A DNA stretch of 64,000 nt, taken from NCBI GenBank assembly GCA_014898425.1, contig RCSZ01000001.1, forward strand, positions 248,001 to 312,000, in the 5' to 3' direction. Under the pieces are notes generated by a model, which worked only from the letters and a program-made list of their open reading frames with translations, did no database searches and was not told the origin of the DNA. Position 1 is the stretch's first letter. Each line of letters begins with the position of its first letter. The translations under genes were made by a program, and so were the position numbers. Origin of the DNA: Botryotinia globosa. Taxonomy: Eukaryota; Ascomycota; Leotiomycetes; Helotiales; Sclerotiniaceae. Of this stretch, positions 49,165 to 61,391 are shown in pieces.

Positions 49165-52009
49165 TTACCGGTTCCTGTCCTCCTCTCCTCTTCTGGGACT
49201 TCTACTGCTCGATTGAGACGCTAGATTCCCGCTCAATAAATTCATAGAACTATCAACCAACATACTCCTCCAACTTTCTCCTCGCCTACTAGGTCTGCCA
49301 GCGCGAGTTGGTGTCGGAGGAGAAATTCCCCGTTCTAGATCCCCTTCAATATCGTCTTCAAGATTGCGGGAAATGGGCAGTGCAGACGAGGGAGCAGTAT
49401 TTACAGTTTCTGCTGCTTGAGCTTGTATATCGTCATCACTGTCATCATCATGATACGCTTCATAACGCGGAGAAGAAGGTGATCCTCGAGCGAGGGAACG
49501 AACGACATCGCCTTTACAGATAGGACATGTCCGGCGGCGAGTTGTTAACCAAGGCGTTCTAAAGAAAAAACTGTCAATAAATTGTAAACGATGAAAGTAA
49601 AGAAAAGGGCACATACATGCAGTCCACGTGAAATTCATGGCCACAAGGTAAACTCATGACTTGACTGACACCATCCACGTATTCCTCTAAACAAACCACA
49701 CACTCTATTTGCTTGCCCATATATTTCTTCCATTGACTAGGTGATCCAGCGTTCTTCTCGTGCTCATTAGGCTGAGGTGCTGTGAGTAGTGGTACTTGTA
49801 GTGGATTTGAATTGACTCGAGCAATATCTCCAGGCTCTGGAATCCCTGTCGTTGTCCGTGATCTCGGACGAGGTCTACCTGATGTTGGATGTGATAGAAG
49901 TGGGGTGGATGCTGACGAACTAGTTGGTGATGGCACCGTGGGAGATCGACTGCCAGGCGTATTAATGGTTTGGTAAGTTCTGACAGGTAGTCTTTCGACG
50001 ACTGATTTTGGTGCTCTCCAACGACGTCGCCTTATTCTAGATCTCAGGAGCAGTAAAGCGTAGACCACGGTCAAAGTGACGAGTGGACTAACAACTAATA
50101 CTAATAAAGTGTCAAGGAATGGACTAGCTCCACTGGTAGGTGTCAATGTAACCCACAGCCCATCTTCCTCATCCTCTCCGTCATCATCATCTTCGTTCTC
50201 ATCATCAATATCAACACTGCCCGTACTGCTTGATCCCGACGCGAGAAACTCAAAGTCCTCTTCATCATCACCAAAAATAGTTGTCAAAATACCCTTTGTC
50301 TTGCTACCAAATGAGCTTGACTTGTCAGTAGTCTCCTTGGCCTTGGTCTTATCCACTTCCGACGCAAGTTTAGGTGCGTATTCTCCACTGCCAGGAGTAA
50401 TGCTTCCTCCTCGCAGTTTAGGCGCCGCTTCAGTCTCTTCTTGTGTGGAACCACCTGAATTCTTTTTTCCTGCCTTTGTCGGCTGCGGCGATTGATTTTT
50501 TGCCTTTTCTGCATCAAACTTCCCGTCTGTCTTTGCGGTACCTGTTTTCGAGTTCTTTTCGGAATCCTTACTATCAGATGACCCTACCAGATCTGGATCA
50601 CGCCAGTCCTGTACACCAATCACAAAATCGTCACCTGACGCAGGCTTATTTCCACCCTTGCTGGTTTGCTGTGATTTTTTATCAGCATCCGCCTTTTCTT
50701 GACCTGTGAGTTTAGCGGTTGATATTTTTTTCGTGCCAGCGTTATCGTCATCCTTCCAATCGTCAACAAGAACCCAATCGAGTTGACCGCTGCTTGGTGG
50801 TCGACTACTATCCTTTACAGAACTACGTCCACCAGTTCCATAGAACAACGATTTGAACCATCCTGGCTTCTGCGTTTCGATTGTTGTAGTTTCGCCTATG
50901 ACTTTTGTAGACTCCTTCTTAGTCGCCTTATTCAGATTTGTTCGACCCGCCTTCGTAGCTTTGGGTGTAGCTGGAGTAGCTGTAAACGTGGGCTGAGATT
51001 CTTTCGTCTTCTTCTTTTTGGTAACTTTCTTTGCCTTGTCATTCTTTTGGACTTTCAATGTCGCCTTTCCACCTTCATCCAGTGCATCTTCCATAAAGGT
51101 GCCGGGGCCTATGAGTGAAGAGAGTAGATGAGCCGTAGTACGCGATGTAAAGATAGCTGGTATAGTGACGTTTGATGTGTCACCTCGAGCATACATCTGA
51201 ATTAGTGGTCCGCCACTTTTGTCATCACCAACAATCAAAGCAATACCACCCCTACGCTGTACCCATTTCACCTTTTCCAAAAATCCACAGCCTCCACGAC
51301 TCAATAGTACAACCTTGCCAGCTATTTCCGCACCTTCCTGTATAGATTGAATATCTGCATGATTTACCATGAGATCTTTAGGTTGCTTGTCCGTATGTTT
51401 TGACACTCCTGATCCAGATAGTGGATGGTGAAGGTAATCGTCGGTACCATCATCGGCCGAAGGCTCTCCTGCACTTTGCTTGTTTTTTGAAAAACTACTC
51501 GACGTGCGATCGAGGAAGGCTTTATCGTCATCATTTGCCCTTTTATTTGTTTTGGATTTGCTTGCAGTCGTCGCAGATTTATCGTCTCCAGATTTGGCCC
51601 CTTCTGCCGCGCCAGACTTTGCAAAATTATCGGCCCAACCTGGCACATCACTACATCCTAATTCGCCTTCAGCCCCGGAGGCAACAGGGCCTTGTCGTAT
51701 GCTATCATCCCCAAATCCACTTCCTATCCATAACTGACCCTTCAATCCTTCATTGGGAAGTAAAGGTCCAAAGGCAGCAGGCCTTGCGAGGAAAGCAGTC
51801 GTGTTATCATTCGTCAGAGTTATAATCGCATTGGGAGGGAAGAGCGAGAATGGAGCTCGGAAGGAGAATAACGATTGTATTCCGGTTTTTGGAGTGGTTG
51901 CAGTAGCAGATACATTCTGCGGTGAATGAGAGGACCGCAGAGATAAAAATGTGAGAAAGAAAGTAGTAAGGAGAAAAGCAGCAATTATCACGATTCTTGG
52001 AGGTCGCAT
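49165..52009 (-). CDS. PA-TM-RING membrane ubiquitin ligase
   Basis: complement(join(49165..49558,49617..52009)), 928 residues. The N-terminal signal anchor MRPPRIVIIAAFLLTTFFLT is followed by a lumenal region with a protease-associated (PA) domain (about 60-320). Its core is AGKVVLLSRGGCGFLEKVKW, then VQRRGGIALIVGDD and TIPAIFTSRTTAHLLSSL, and it is broken by a Lys/Ser/Asp-rich insert. A long Lys/Thr-rich, low-complexity lumenal stretch (about 335-630) precedes a membrane helix PFLDTLLVLVVSPLVTLTVV (about 650). The RING-H2 domain (about 769-812) has CVVCLEEY, then CGHEFHVDCITPWLTTRRRT and CPIC. The intron (58 bases) falls inside the RING and restores H-V-D-C-I-T-P-W-L. This class sorts and ubiquitinates membrane proteins in the Golgi, endosome or vacuole. 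The Glu/Asp- and Ser-rich tail is variable. Confidence 0.92.
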
Positions 52010-52492
52010 GGTGGGTATCGTAAAAAAAAATTGAATTTCAGAAGCTTAAATAACTCGAAAGCGCCGACATACAACACCTTCAGCTCTTCGGCTGGATCTT
52101 GGACGAGCTTGATCGCATCCGACTTGAACGAAAAGGAACTATGTAAAATACTTCTGCTGCAAATACAAACAAAACAAAAGACTTGCTGGTAAGGGGGCAA
52201 AACGAAGTTGGAGGTGGGTGAAAGTTTGTCGTGGGTTGAGATACGAAGCCGCGGAATTGAGCCACAAGAAAGTTGGTAGGCGAGCGGGATGAATCAGTTC
52301 AAGGTACGTCCAGCTACTAGTAGGTAAGGTTGTCTGTGACGATCACGCATTTTTAGTTTACGCAGGGAGGGGAGAGGGGTCTGTGGCTCAGGAATCCAGT
52401 ATTATAATACGAACGACTGGTTTATAAGTTGTAATTCCTTGTTTGTATATTTTATAAATCAATGAATTTTGATTTAATGATAATAATAATTA

Positions 52493-52778
<286 letters not shown>

Positions 52779-53082
52779 AAATCAATGTATTAACAATATA
52801 ATACCTATATAGATATACACGCATATATTATATATTGTGTGTTACCCCCTCTGACTCTCTAATCGCTATTGCTTGCTTACTTGCTATGCTCCTCCACGAC
52901 TGCTACTCGACGCCGTCTACTCTACCTACATTTCCGACGTACTCTACGACTCGTACTTGCGACTTCATTCGTACTCTCTTGCCAGCAAAGCAATAGACAT
53001 GCCAACACAAAGAGGTACAGCAAAGGTTGGGCGTTTTCATACAACGACTCCGCACATCCTTAACCATCCTCGAATTCTTTGT

Positions 53083-53083
<1 letters not shown>

Positions 53084-53115
<32 letters not shown>
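53084..53115. repeat. CA dinucleotide microsatellite, about 16 copies
   Basis: A pure CA run. Confidence 0.95.
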
Positions 53116-53119
<4 letters not shown>

Positions 53120-54895
53120 AAATGGAGTAATAAGGATGAACACCAATGAGCTCACCGGTCCCAGTGAATATCGATGCCCGCAACTGGGTGTCTCATTGAA
53201 ATTAACTTAATGACATGTATGTCATCCATCGATTTACAACCGGGTTATTTAAATCAACTTGCTCGAAAGAGGAAATTCGTGTGGCTGTGTTCACACCGTG
53301 GACTATCACACTATTATTACCCACCCGAGCCATCCAGCTGGAGATGGATACCGTGAATGATTTATCGAGTACAGAAAAGGAGTTCGAACTTGGTATTCGA
53401 AAACTTCCCGAGTAGATTCCTAGTTGGTCAATCATATATAACCTATACCTTTACATAGGTAATACACCATGTCCGGGTTATCACACTCAAGGTCATTGAC
53501 AATACCTAGGTACATACCTAGCTACTCATCCTTTTTTCTCGCTTTCTTTTACCCTCAGTTCGGTCTTACCAATCAACAGGTACTTCTACATCGTTTGCGG
53601 AAGTCACTCCCAACACTTGTTGTCGAGAACTTCAAAAATTGACCAATTTTCCCTTCTTGAATGAAGGAGATTAAAGGAGTCGAAAGAATGAACCCCTTTT
53701 CACTAGAACATATACTGTGCCTTCCATGTTAGGCATTTACATTCTCTGCTTTCCAGACAGGCACCTGGAAAGACTACTTTCAATTTGTCTCTGTCGTCTC
53801 ATAACAAGACTACTAGGAGCATTCTAGAAGCAATTTCAGTTCCTGCCAACGGAATTTCCCCATCATTCCCAGATCGCAACCAAGATAGTGTTTTCTCTGT
53901 ATGACACTCAATCTAATCGCGCGTTCCTTGGTTTGCTTTTAGGTACATATCAGTTCGATCAATTCTTCAACTGGGCTACATTATCAAGATGATCAAGTTC
54001 ATCTGCAGCAGCAACTGGTCAGCTCTGGCAGTACGTCAAGATCAAGACTTCCATTCCTCAAGTACAGCTTTAACTCTCAATGTGGACTTCTCTCTCACAA
54101 CCACTCATCGACGTGGTACTAAATACTTGGTAGTTCTAAGCAATTGTTTTCGCCACATCAAGCCCCCATCCGTGCTCAACCCTTCACTGCTTCTAAAACT
54201 CCTATATGGAAAGTTTAGACGCATCGTGAGCTGTTGAAATATCTTATCGTGTCTTTTCCATGCTTTTGTAGGGTTTCTGTTCTGTTCGTGAAGTCTGCCA
54301 GGCTTTCAATACCTGTTTTAATGGCTTAGATCATTTGGGCCATTACTTGGCTTGACATAAAGCTAGCTTTCTTCAAGCCGCAATCGTCCAGTTGCACCCG
54401 TCTTGACATATCAGATTGCAAGTTCTGCCTTTTGGTGAGGACGACGTCTGCCACAACATCATCATTTATCATCATCTTCCCGCAGTGCATATATCCGGCC
54501 GCGGCTTGGCCTTCTTCCCGTCTTTAACGAACGATTCTCTTACGATACAAAGGAGTAAAATCTGCAAACTACCGGTTTTATTCTATGAAGTCCCCGGCTT
54601 CGTACGTCTGACGTATATTTAATTCTAGGCTTGAGATTGGGGAATTCTCCATTTGAAACTAGTTATGCTGTTGCTTTGTAGCTCGAGATCTGGAGCTTTC
54701 CCTCGGCGGTGCGGGGGTTTCTTTGTTTGAAGTCGACCCCTCGGCTCTCTTTGTACATTACATTCCTCTTTCATTGCTCATTACATTTACTTGTATGAAC
54801 ATAAAATAGGGACTCAATTATTATTTTAATTCCCATTCTATACTCAGTCGCATTGCCATCCTTCATTCAGTTCGTCGTCGACTCAACTAGCCATC

Positions 54896-56443
54896 ATGAA
54901 TATCAATGAGCCTCGACATGGCGGTGGTTTCGTACTACCATTTTTCAACGACAGCAAAAAATCGCGAAAGCCTCATGCCGGCAGAGATTCATTAAAGTCA
55001 AATCCAATCCCTTTGGTTAATCGGATACCAGGTACAGTCAGTTACACGACAAGACCGCTCAAAAACGCTCATAGATGGCTTCACTTACACAACAAGACCC
55101 GAAATCATTTCGTAGCAACAATGGCAGAATTTGCGGGAACGACCCTCTTTCTCTTATTTGCTTTCTCGGGCACCCAAGTAGCTCTATTAGCAACGCCGCC
55201 CAATAGTTCAAACGTCGTCGGAACACCAAGCAATCCAGCTCAACTTCTTTATATATCTTTATGTTTTGGTTTCTCCCTAGCAGTCAATGCATGGGTCTTC
55301 TTCCGTATAAGCGGTGGCCTTTTTAACCCTGCCGTAAGAATATTCACTCAGTTTTCTTCTCATTCTCAATGACTCTTAGGGAATGGCATTAATCAAATAT
55401 AGGTCACAATGGGCATGTGTCTTGTTGGAGCTCTCCCATATTTGCGAGGTCTTCTTTTGATTTTTGCTCAGATAGTCGGTGGCATAGCAGCAGCAGCTAT
55501 TGTTTCTGCTCTTTTTCCTGGTCCCATAACCTTCACCACGAGTTTAGGAGGCGGCACATCGATTGTTCGAGGTCTCTTTATCGAGATGTTCCTTACTGCA
55601 GAATTGGTTTTTACGATCTTTATGCTTGCAGCCGAGAAACATAAAGGGACATTCATTGCACCGATTGGTATAGGTCTGTCTTTATTCATTGCTGAACTTA
55701 CCGGTATGTACTTTAATTCAATTCAAACATTCGGACAGGCAACCCTCGTCTCCACAAAACGAACTAACCATACATCAGGCGTCTACTTCACTGGCGGATC
55801 TGTCAATCCCGCCCGTTCCTTCGGCCCTGCAGTCGTCAGCGGTCAATTCAGTGGTTACCATTGGATCTACTGGATCGGACCTATTCTCGGCGCCATCCTC
55901 GCATCTGGCTTCTACAAATTCATCAAGTTGCTCGAGTACGAGACTGCAAATCCAGGTCAAGACGCAGGACGCGTTGGTGAAGTGTATGATCCAGAAGCTC
56001 AAGCTATTAAAAATCGAGTCAGTTTCGCGAGTGAGGGAATGGTGGGTAGAGAACTTGATGAAAGTTCTGCATCTCATGTTCATGGAAATGGGAATGATTT
56101 CCAGGCTCCAAAACAATATGGGACTAAGAGAAGACCGTTTAGTGATAGTCCTGCCCCGCCTCATCCGAACGATCAATTTACAGGGTTGAATGAAGGGGGG
56201 TTGCATGCGGATGAGTCTGCTAACGGGAATGGTGATGGTGTTCATGGTGGAGAGGGAGCAGTGCATAGGAATAAGAGGGATAGTGAAGGAACCCTTGTGG
56301 AAAATGGGAAGAAAGGCGTTCTGAAGGCTGGTGCGGGTGGTGCGGCTGTGGGAGGTACGAATGGTAATTTGAGAGACACGCATAATAATCAGAGGATTGG
56401 TCAGGAGACGGGAGCGCAGAGTGAGGGGTTTTATGACAAATGA
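54896..56443 (+). CDS. Aquaporin / aquaglyceroporin (MIP family)
   Basis: join(54896..55333,55403..55703,55779..56443), 467 residues. A cytosolic N-tail of about 75 residues precedes six helices. The first pore loop reads SGGLFNPA-VTMGM, with the intron cutting right after NPA. The second is GGSVNPARSFGPAVV. HNHFVATMAEFAGTTLFLLF-type TM1 and IYWIGPILGAILASGFYKF TM6 are typical. A hydrophilic C-tail of about 160 residues (Gly/Asn/His-rich) is characteristic of long fungal MIPs. The introns are 69 bases (GTAAGA/ATATAG) and 75 bases (GTATGT/ATCAG). The second intron is a multiple of three and has no in-frame stop, so its retention would insert 25 residues just before the second NPA loop. Water against glycerol selectivity cannot be fixed by eye. 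Confidence 0.93.
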
Positions 56444-57032
56444 GGGGCTTGCAAAAATGCGAAGTGCGGTGAAATTGCTAGTTGAATCGAATGGTATGAT
56501 ATGGTATGGTATGATATGGATTGGATGGGGTTTATGCTGGTGTTTCATTAGATATACGTTGTCGGTTGATTATGGGAGCGTGTTATTGTGTCGGTAACAT
56601 ATTGTGTTGATGTGTTGTTTTGTAATGATCTGGATAACATCTATTCCATTAATGATTAGAATGAATTCCCTTTTCTCTCAAAGATCTTTGTAAAGGTTAA
56701 TTTCACAGTTCCGAGTAGTGTGGGCGAAAATGAGTCAAAGTTGCTGATTTCAGCGTTCTACGGGATGTTTGTCTGCGATTGCTTAAGTGTACGGGGAATA
56801 CAAACAAACATACCGCGGTTTCATATCAGCGCAAATGCGATGGTATGACATGGTAGAATTAATCCACCATACATCGTGGGTTAAAAATCAGGCTTTCTCA
56901 AATTTTTCTTACTGTATGTATGTATATACAATTATCATCTTCCCATCCCCCAGCGTAACAATGTTGTCAGAATATTCATCTATCTGGACTCTCGTCTTTC
57001 CCTCAAACGTTGACTTTTTCATCGTGTTTCCT
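56444..57032. other. Convergent 3' spacer
   Basis: A GATATGGTATG repeat (about 56494-56520), then ordinary sequence between the aquaporin and first MC-x8-C family gene. No gene is seen. Confidence 0.5.
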
Positions 57033-57842
57033 CTACGTTGTATTCTCGCTCAAGTGACCTCTGGATTCTAGCACTCGCGTTTTCATGCTCGATATTACCT
57101 CGGCGTGGTATTCTCGCTCAAGCTGGAGCTGGATTTTATCGCTCGCGTTCTCGTTCTCTTTCTCGCTGTTGATTTGCTGGTTCGTATCTGGTGGCGGGCT
57201 TCTGTGTTGGTTCTTCTTTGTATCATTTGATCGCGCTTGTCTTGCGTTTTCGATTTTTCTTGGAAGATCTGTTTGGCTTGTATGTTTTGCCTGGCTTGGC
57301 TGTCCCATCTGGCTTAACTTTCCCGTCAGGCTTCCATAGCCCTCTTTTCTTCTTTCGCACTTCTCTCTCATATCAAGTTCGCGCCTTACCCATCTTCTCG
57401 CTACAGCCTCACTCGGGGAATCTATACGTGCGCTGGGTTCTATTCTTATAGGTGCATTTTGTTTTCTGAGACCCTCCTTCCTGACAACTTTCCTCCCTCC
57501 TTGATGCTGATCTTTCTCGGCTAGTTCCTCCTGCTGTCTCGCATCTCTCTTACACTTCATCTCCTCAGCAGATTGCCTCTGCTTTCTAAGATTCTCCCTC
57601 GCAATTTCAATTTCGCGGTTGGATTGCTCAGTACTGGCTCTTGCGCACGCGGGACATAATTTATCCTTGTTATCTGTACGCATGTCGACATAGGTATTGC
57701 GATCAGCCGCTGGACAGAAGATGTTTTTGATTTGGTATCCGGACTTGGAGATTGCGGAGGAGCATTTTTCGGTTTTCCAAAGTGTAAATTGGGAGTTGTG
57801 GGAGGGGGTGCAGGAGAATTTGGAGAAGATGTCGAGACACAT
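57033..57842 (-). CDS. MC-x8-C family protein, copy 1 (long, charged C-terminus)
   Basis: One coding exon of 269 residues starting MCLDIFSKFSC at 57842. Cysteines: Cys2, Cys11, KC (about 27), FC (about 43), C-x2-C (LCPAC, about 64-67). These six positions match copies 3 and 4. The rest is a highly charged Arg/Lys/Glu-rich coil (REIEIARENLRKQRQ) and a Ser/Gln-rich tail, absent from the other copies. Directly before the ATG is a CCAG acceptor; a donor CATC-GTACAC at 57896 gives a 54-base 5' intron. The paired cysteines suggest a small zinc-binding or disulfide-stabilised domain, but no family name is known to me and no function is assigned. Confidence 0.65.
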   Translation of the reverse strand: MCLDIFSKFSCTPSHNSQFTLWKTEKCSSAISKSGYQIKNIFCPAADRNTYVDMRTDNKDKLCPACARASTEQSNREIEIARENLRKQRQSAEEMKCKRDARQQEELAEKDQHQGGRKVVRKEGLRKQNAPIRIEPSARIDSPSEAVARRWVRRELDMREKCERRKEGYGSLTGKLSQMGQPSQAKHTSQTDLPRKIENARQARSNDTKKNQHRSPPPDTNQQINSEKENENASDKIQLQLEREYHAEVISSMKTRVLESRGHLSENTT

Positions 57843-58639
57843 CTGGGAGATTGTTAGAAATGGTTACCGTGTGAAATGAGGGTAAGGTCTGTGTACGATG
57901 TTATGTGTGAGTATGTTTTGAGAACAGCCAAGTAGGGGAATATAGATTTGAGGGTGGAAGCACGATATGTATTTCGGTACTTAACTGAGAGTAGGATTGA
58001 AGGATAGGAGGACTATATCAGAAGTTTTGATATCGAGGTTTGTAAAACAAGGTCCTTGGGTACGAAGATGACTATGAGTATAAGTTTATGGTATCGCACT
58101 TAAGGATTTAGTACATACATATTGATTCAAACGGAATTCGATGCTTGGGTGGATAAATCGCTGGTAGTATGAGGTGTTGAATCAGATTAAGTGGTCGAGG
58201 AAGTTAAGTATTAAAAAGTGTTGGAACGCTGAAGAGATAGGGAAGGAAGGGTATATGAGTTACGTTCAACCACGGAACATGATTCATACATTAAATATTT
58301 AATGACTGATCGCTGGAATGAGTCAACCGCTCGAAAACTCCGGATTCCTTAGTGACTGGTCAAGTATTTGTCTGACTGGGTCACCACTTAATTCACTACT
58401 ATGTCACATCTTTCTTGTGCAGTCACTGCGCCTTTATTCTCGCTTATTATGTGTATCATCAATGCAATGACTCAGGGGTAATATTTTCGAGTTAGTTATG
58501 CTTGTTCACTCATTCGCTTTGATACGACAATTTCATATTAAGACACAGATGCATGGTTATGAAAAAGTTATGTTTTTCTAAAGGTCAGGCTATGTTCTTC
58601 TTACCATCTTGGAACTCCTACCATCGTAAATTGAATTAT

Positions 58640-59058
58640 TATGCAGCGCGCAGATTCTCCGATTTCAAGTTTCTCTTTGAGATTCTCCTTGATTTCTCTC
58701 CTCAGCACACAATCTCTCATACGTAGCTGGTCAGCTTGCCCAGGCTTCTCTCAAATCATTCTCCCTTCTGTCTCTTGCATTCCCGAGCCTCTCCATCATA
58801 CAGGTTCCTGGCATATTTATCTCCGCCCAATTAATGCACACTTGGCATGGACTCATCATGTTTTCGCGATAGATTTGCATGTGTTCAGAATATTTTCTAT
58901 TATTGCTCTATCGCCCCATGTATCCTTCGGACAAAGCTCCCCGCCTCGAGCTACTGCAGCGGGCATGGATCAATGCTCATCGGTCTGAGTAGAGATCCAT
59001 CGTCAACCCAGGCGTGCCAGTTGCTGCACTAAAAGAACGAAGCTACTTTGTAACACAT
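58640..59058 (-). pseudogene. MC-x8-C family, copy 2 (broken)
   Basis: After a TCCAG acceptor the frame begins ATG TGT (59058) as MCYKVASFF, then TAG, then C. The stop thus takes the place of residue 10 and the conserved Cys11 follows. Further on, another frame reads CPAAVARGGELCPKD, matching the CPAAD...LCPAC block of copy 1. A third frame reads CQVCINWAEI, matching CQGC of copy 3. At least one nonsense change and two frame changes are present, so it is non-functional unless read in an unusual way. The 5' intron (59107-59059, donor TATC-GTAAGC) is kept. The end position is approximate. Confidence 0.6.
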
Positions 59059-59085
59059 CTGGATTGGTTAGAAATTTGAACAGAT

Positions 59086-59796
59086 GCAAGAGGACCACGT
59101 TGCTTACGATAGGATTTGTGTCTCGTTTTCTACTGAATGCGCAGATAAATTCGATAACTGCCGGTATCTCTATGAGCAACGATTGTCAGCTCACTATATG
59201 TACAAAAAGCCACAACGTAAAACACACTTGAAGTTTCCTCTGCAGAAACAGAGTACTCACTTAGGATTAAGTACTTAATAAGAAGTACACCAAAGTCCGG
59301 AATGAGAGAGAGTGAGAGAGAGAGATAGAGAGAGAGAGAGAGACGAGATTTATGAGTTGCATTGTCAAGTAGCGATGATTCAATAGTTAATCAATAGTCA
59401 TACTCAAGAAATCAAATTTCTTTATTATTCATATATACCTGACTAACTGAAGAAGTTCCTTACTCATCAGAATTTCCAATTTTTGATATACAGTCACTCT
59501 CCTTATGAATCACCATATCTGACTATTATATATCTTTTCACTAGGAATTTGATGGACTCGGGGGGTAAGCCATAACTAGGTGCCTATAGCTATCAACCTT
59601 GTTGGCTTGCATTTTCCAGTCCAACAGCGACATCACATTGGTGAAAAAAATGAGTAAGTTGTTATGAATATGTCATATTTTCTGAAGTCAGGCTATCTAA
59701 TATTTTCAAGCACCAAATGCTTGTATTTTCTTGTGTGAAATACTACTATCTTACACGGACGTCTATTTCAAATACACTATCTATTCATCTACAGTC
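59086..59796. other. Spacer between family copies 2 and 3
   Basis: Contains a GAGA microsatellite (about 59306-59342) and the 3' flank of copy 3, where TCAGGCTATCTAATATTTTC (59688-59707) resembles the 3' flanks of copies 2 and 4. No gene is seen. Confidence 0.5.
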
Positions 59797-60075
59797 CTAG
59801 TAATTCTGCAGCGCATCAGATATAGTTGTCCTTAATTCTTCTAGGCGTGCTTTGAGATTCTCCATGCACCCTTGACAGATCTGATCGATTCTTTCGATTT
59901 CACGATAATCTGTTGGCAAGATGTTGGTTGTTGAGGCGTCATCACAGAAATAATCCGCGCCCCAAATTTCGGCGGCAGTGCATTGCTTCTTACGATTGGT
60001 TGGGTAAATGGCCGGCTGTTGGTTAGCAACATGTCCCGGCCAACAGTTACCAATTTCATAAATCCAATTACACAT
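59797..60075 (-). CDS. MC-x8-C family protein, copy 3
   Basis: 92 residues starting MCNWIYEIGNC at 60075. Conserved cysteines: Cys2, Cys11, KKQC, YFC, then IC-x2-C (CQGC) followed by a helix ENLKARLEELRTTI. A 68-base intron (60143-60076) with donor CATC-GTAAGTGG, branch GCTAAT and acceptor GCTAG ends exactly at the ATG, so the first exon is probably untranslated. The upstream exon is open in phase (…KIYI before M) but has no ATG. It has no signal peptide or membrane helix. Function is unknown. Confidence 0.65.
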   Translation of the reverse strand: MCNWIYEIGNCWPGHVANQQPAIYPTNRKKQCTAAEIWGADYFCDDASTTNILPTDYREIERIDQICQGCMENLKARLEELRTTISDALQNY

Positions 60076-61088
60076 CTAGCGTGGAGTGCAATTAGCTATC
60101 GTCGGTCACTACATGTTATCCATGAAAGGAGAAAGCCACTTACGATGTATATTTTGATATTAGACAAAGCAATAGAATTCGAGATCGTAGATCAAAGACT
60201 TACTATAGTATATTTTAGCTTGTGATATGCCAGTATCAGAGCTCAATACATACAAGTATGCTGGGTTAAGTAGAACAGAGTGTTCGCGTGATGTGGAGTG
60301 ATGTCGAAGGTGTAGGAGTTTGTGCAACGTCAAGACCGGTCTGAAAACGCAGACTGGAGAATCAGAGTGTTTGAGAAGTTTACAGTGCCGACGTAGAGTA
60401 AAGGGATGATTCGGGAAAGATTGTTGGAGCGAGTAGTCAAGCAGGACAAAGTGCTAGAATGGCACAGAATATCGATGTAAAATAGTATTGAGCTATGAAT
60501 TCGAGAAAGAGCCGGATCAAGTACCTTCAATGTTGATTTCGCCAGCGAATGTATCTCTTGTTGCACAAATTATGTTTTGTTGTATGAAGAGAAAGTGTTG
60601 TGTGGAGAAGAAGAAGAAAGCTCTTCAACTTGATGAACCTCGAGCCTTAAGAGCACATTGGGGAAGCAGATTCTGCACCAACTTTTGCAATTATCAGTGA
60701 GTTTTCTGATTGAAATGTTATTTGAAGCATGATTCATATGCCAAAAGGTTATGAATATGCATTTACATTGGTATGAATCCTATTTCGAGTCACTGAGAGG
60801 AAGCTTGTGAATAACTTTACCATCTGAGGCGATTCATACGTGGAGATTCATGTTATGACACTTCAAGTAGCAAGAACAGTCACTTCAAGCCATACATGCC
60901 GGTTTTCAATATAAGTATCTGATGGATCATTTGTGAAGCGTAAAAATGTGGTAAGACAAATTCATATTTTTCAAAAGCCAGGCTATCTATTATTTCCATG
61001 CGCCAAACGCCTCTATTACCATCCGTGCAATCCAGCCATATTACGCGCACACATATTCTCAAATCCGCTCTCAGTCCGAACCCACTCT
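60076..61088. other. Spacer between family copies 3 and 4
   Basis: Includes the 5' leader exon of copy 3 (about 60144-60260) and the 3' flank of copy 4, with GCCAGGCTATCTATTATTTC (60976-60995) similar to 59688-59707. No further family copy or gene is recognised. Confidence 0.5.
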
Positions 61089-61391
61089 CTAGTTCCTCAA
61101 TGCATTGATACTCTCATTGGCATTTTCTGAAAGCAAATAACATAGGATTATGCCATCTTCACAATGTGCTATGAAATCTTGACAGCCGTCACATTCCTCA
61201 GAAATTTCCACGAGTGTAGCAGCTTTCTCTTCAGGTGTTGGTTCTCTTATAGGCCAACAATAGCGACCCCCGCTGCCTCCGAATACTTCGTCACATTTCT
61301 TGGGGTCTGTGAGTCTGACTTCACCTATATGCTTATCCGTTTTTCGAGGGTCCTTGTAGCAACTATATCTTGCATATATCCAATGACACAT
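61089..61391 (-). CDS. MC-x8-C family protein, copy 4
   Basis: 100 residues starting MCHWIYARYSC at 61391. Conserved cysteines: Cys2, Cys11, PKKC, RYC, EC-x2-C (CDGC), plus one extra pair near the end. A 63-base intron (61454-61392) with donor CATC-GTACGTGG, branch CACTAAT and acceptor TTCAG ends at the ATG, as in copy 3. It shares the MC-x-WIY start with copy 3 but is diverged elsewhere, so the duplication is old. Function is unknown. Confidence 0.65.
   Translation of the reverse strand: MCHWIYARYSCYKDPRKTDKHIGEVRLTDPKKCDEVFGGSGGRYCWPIREPTPEEKAATLVEISEECDGCQDFIAHCEDGIILCYLLSENANESINALRN

Noticed and set aside
50076..51825. Several plus-strand frames up to 141 codons
   Set aside because: Shadows of the RING ligase coding strand.
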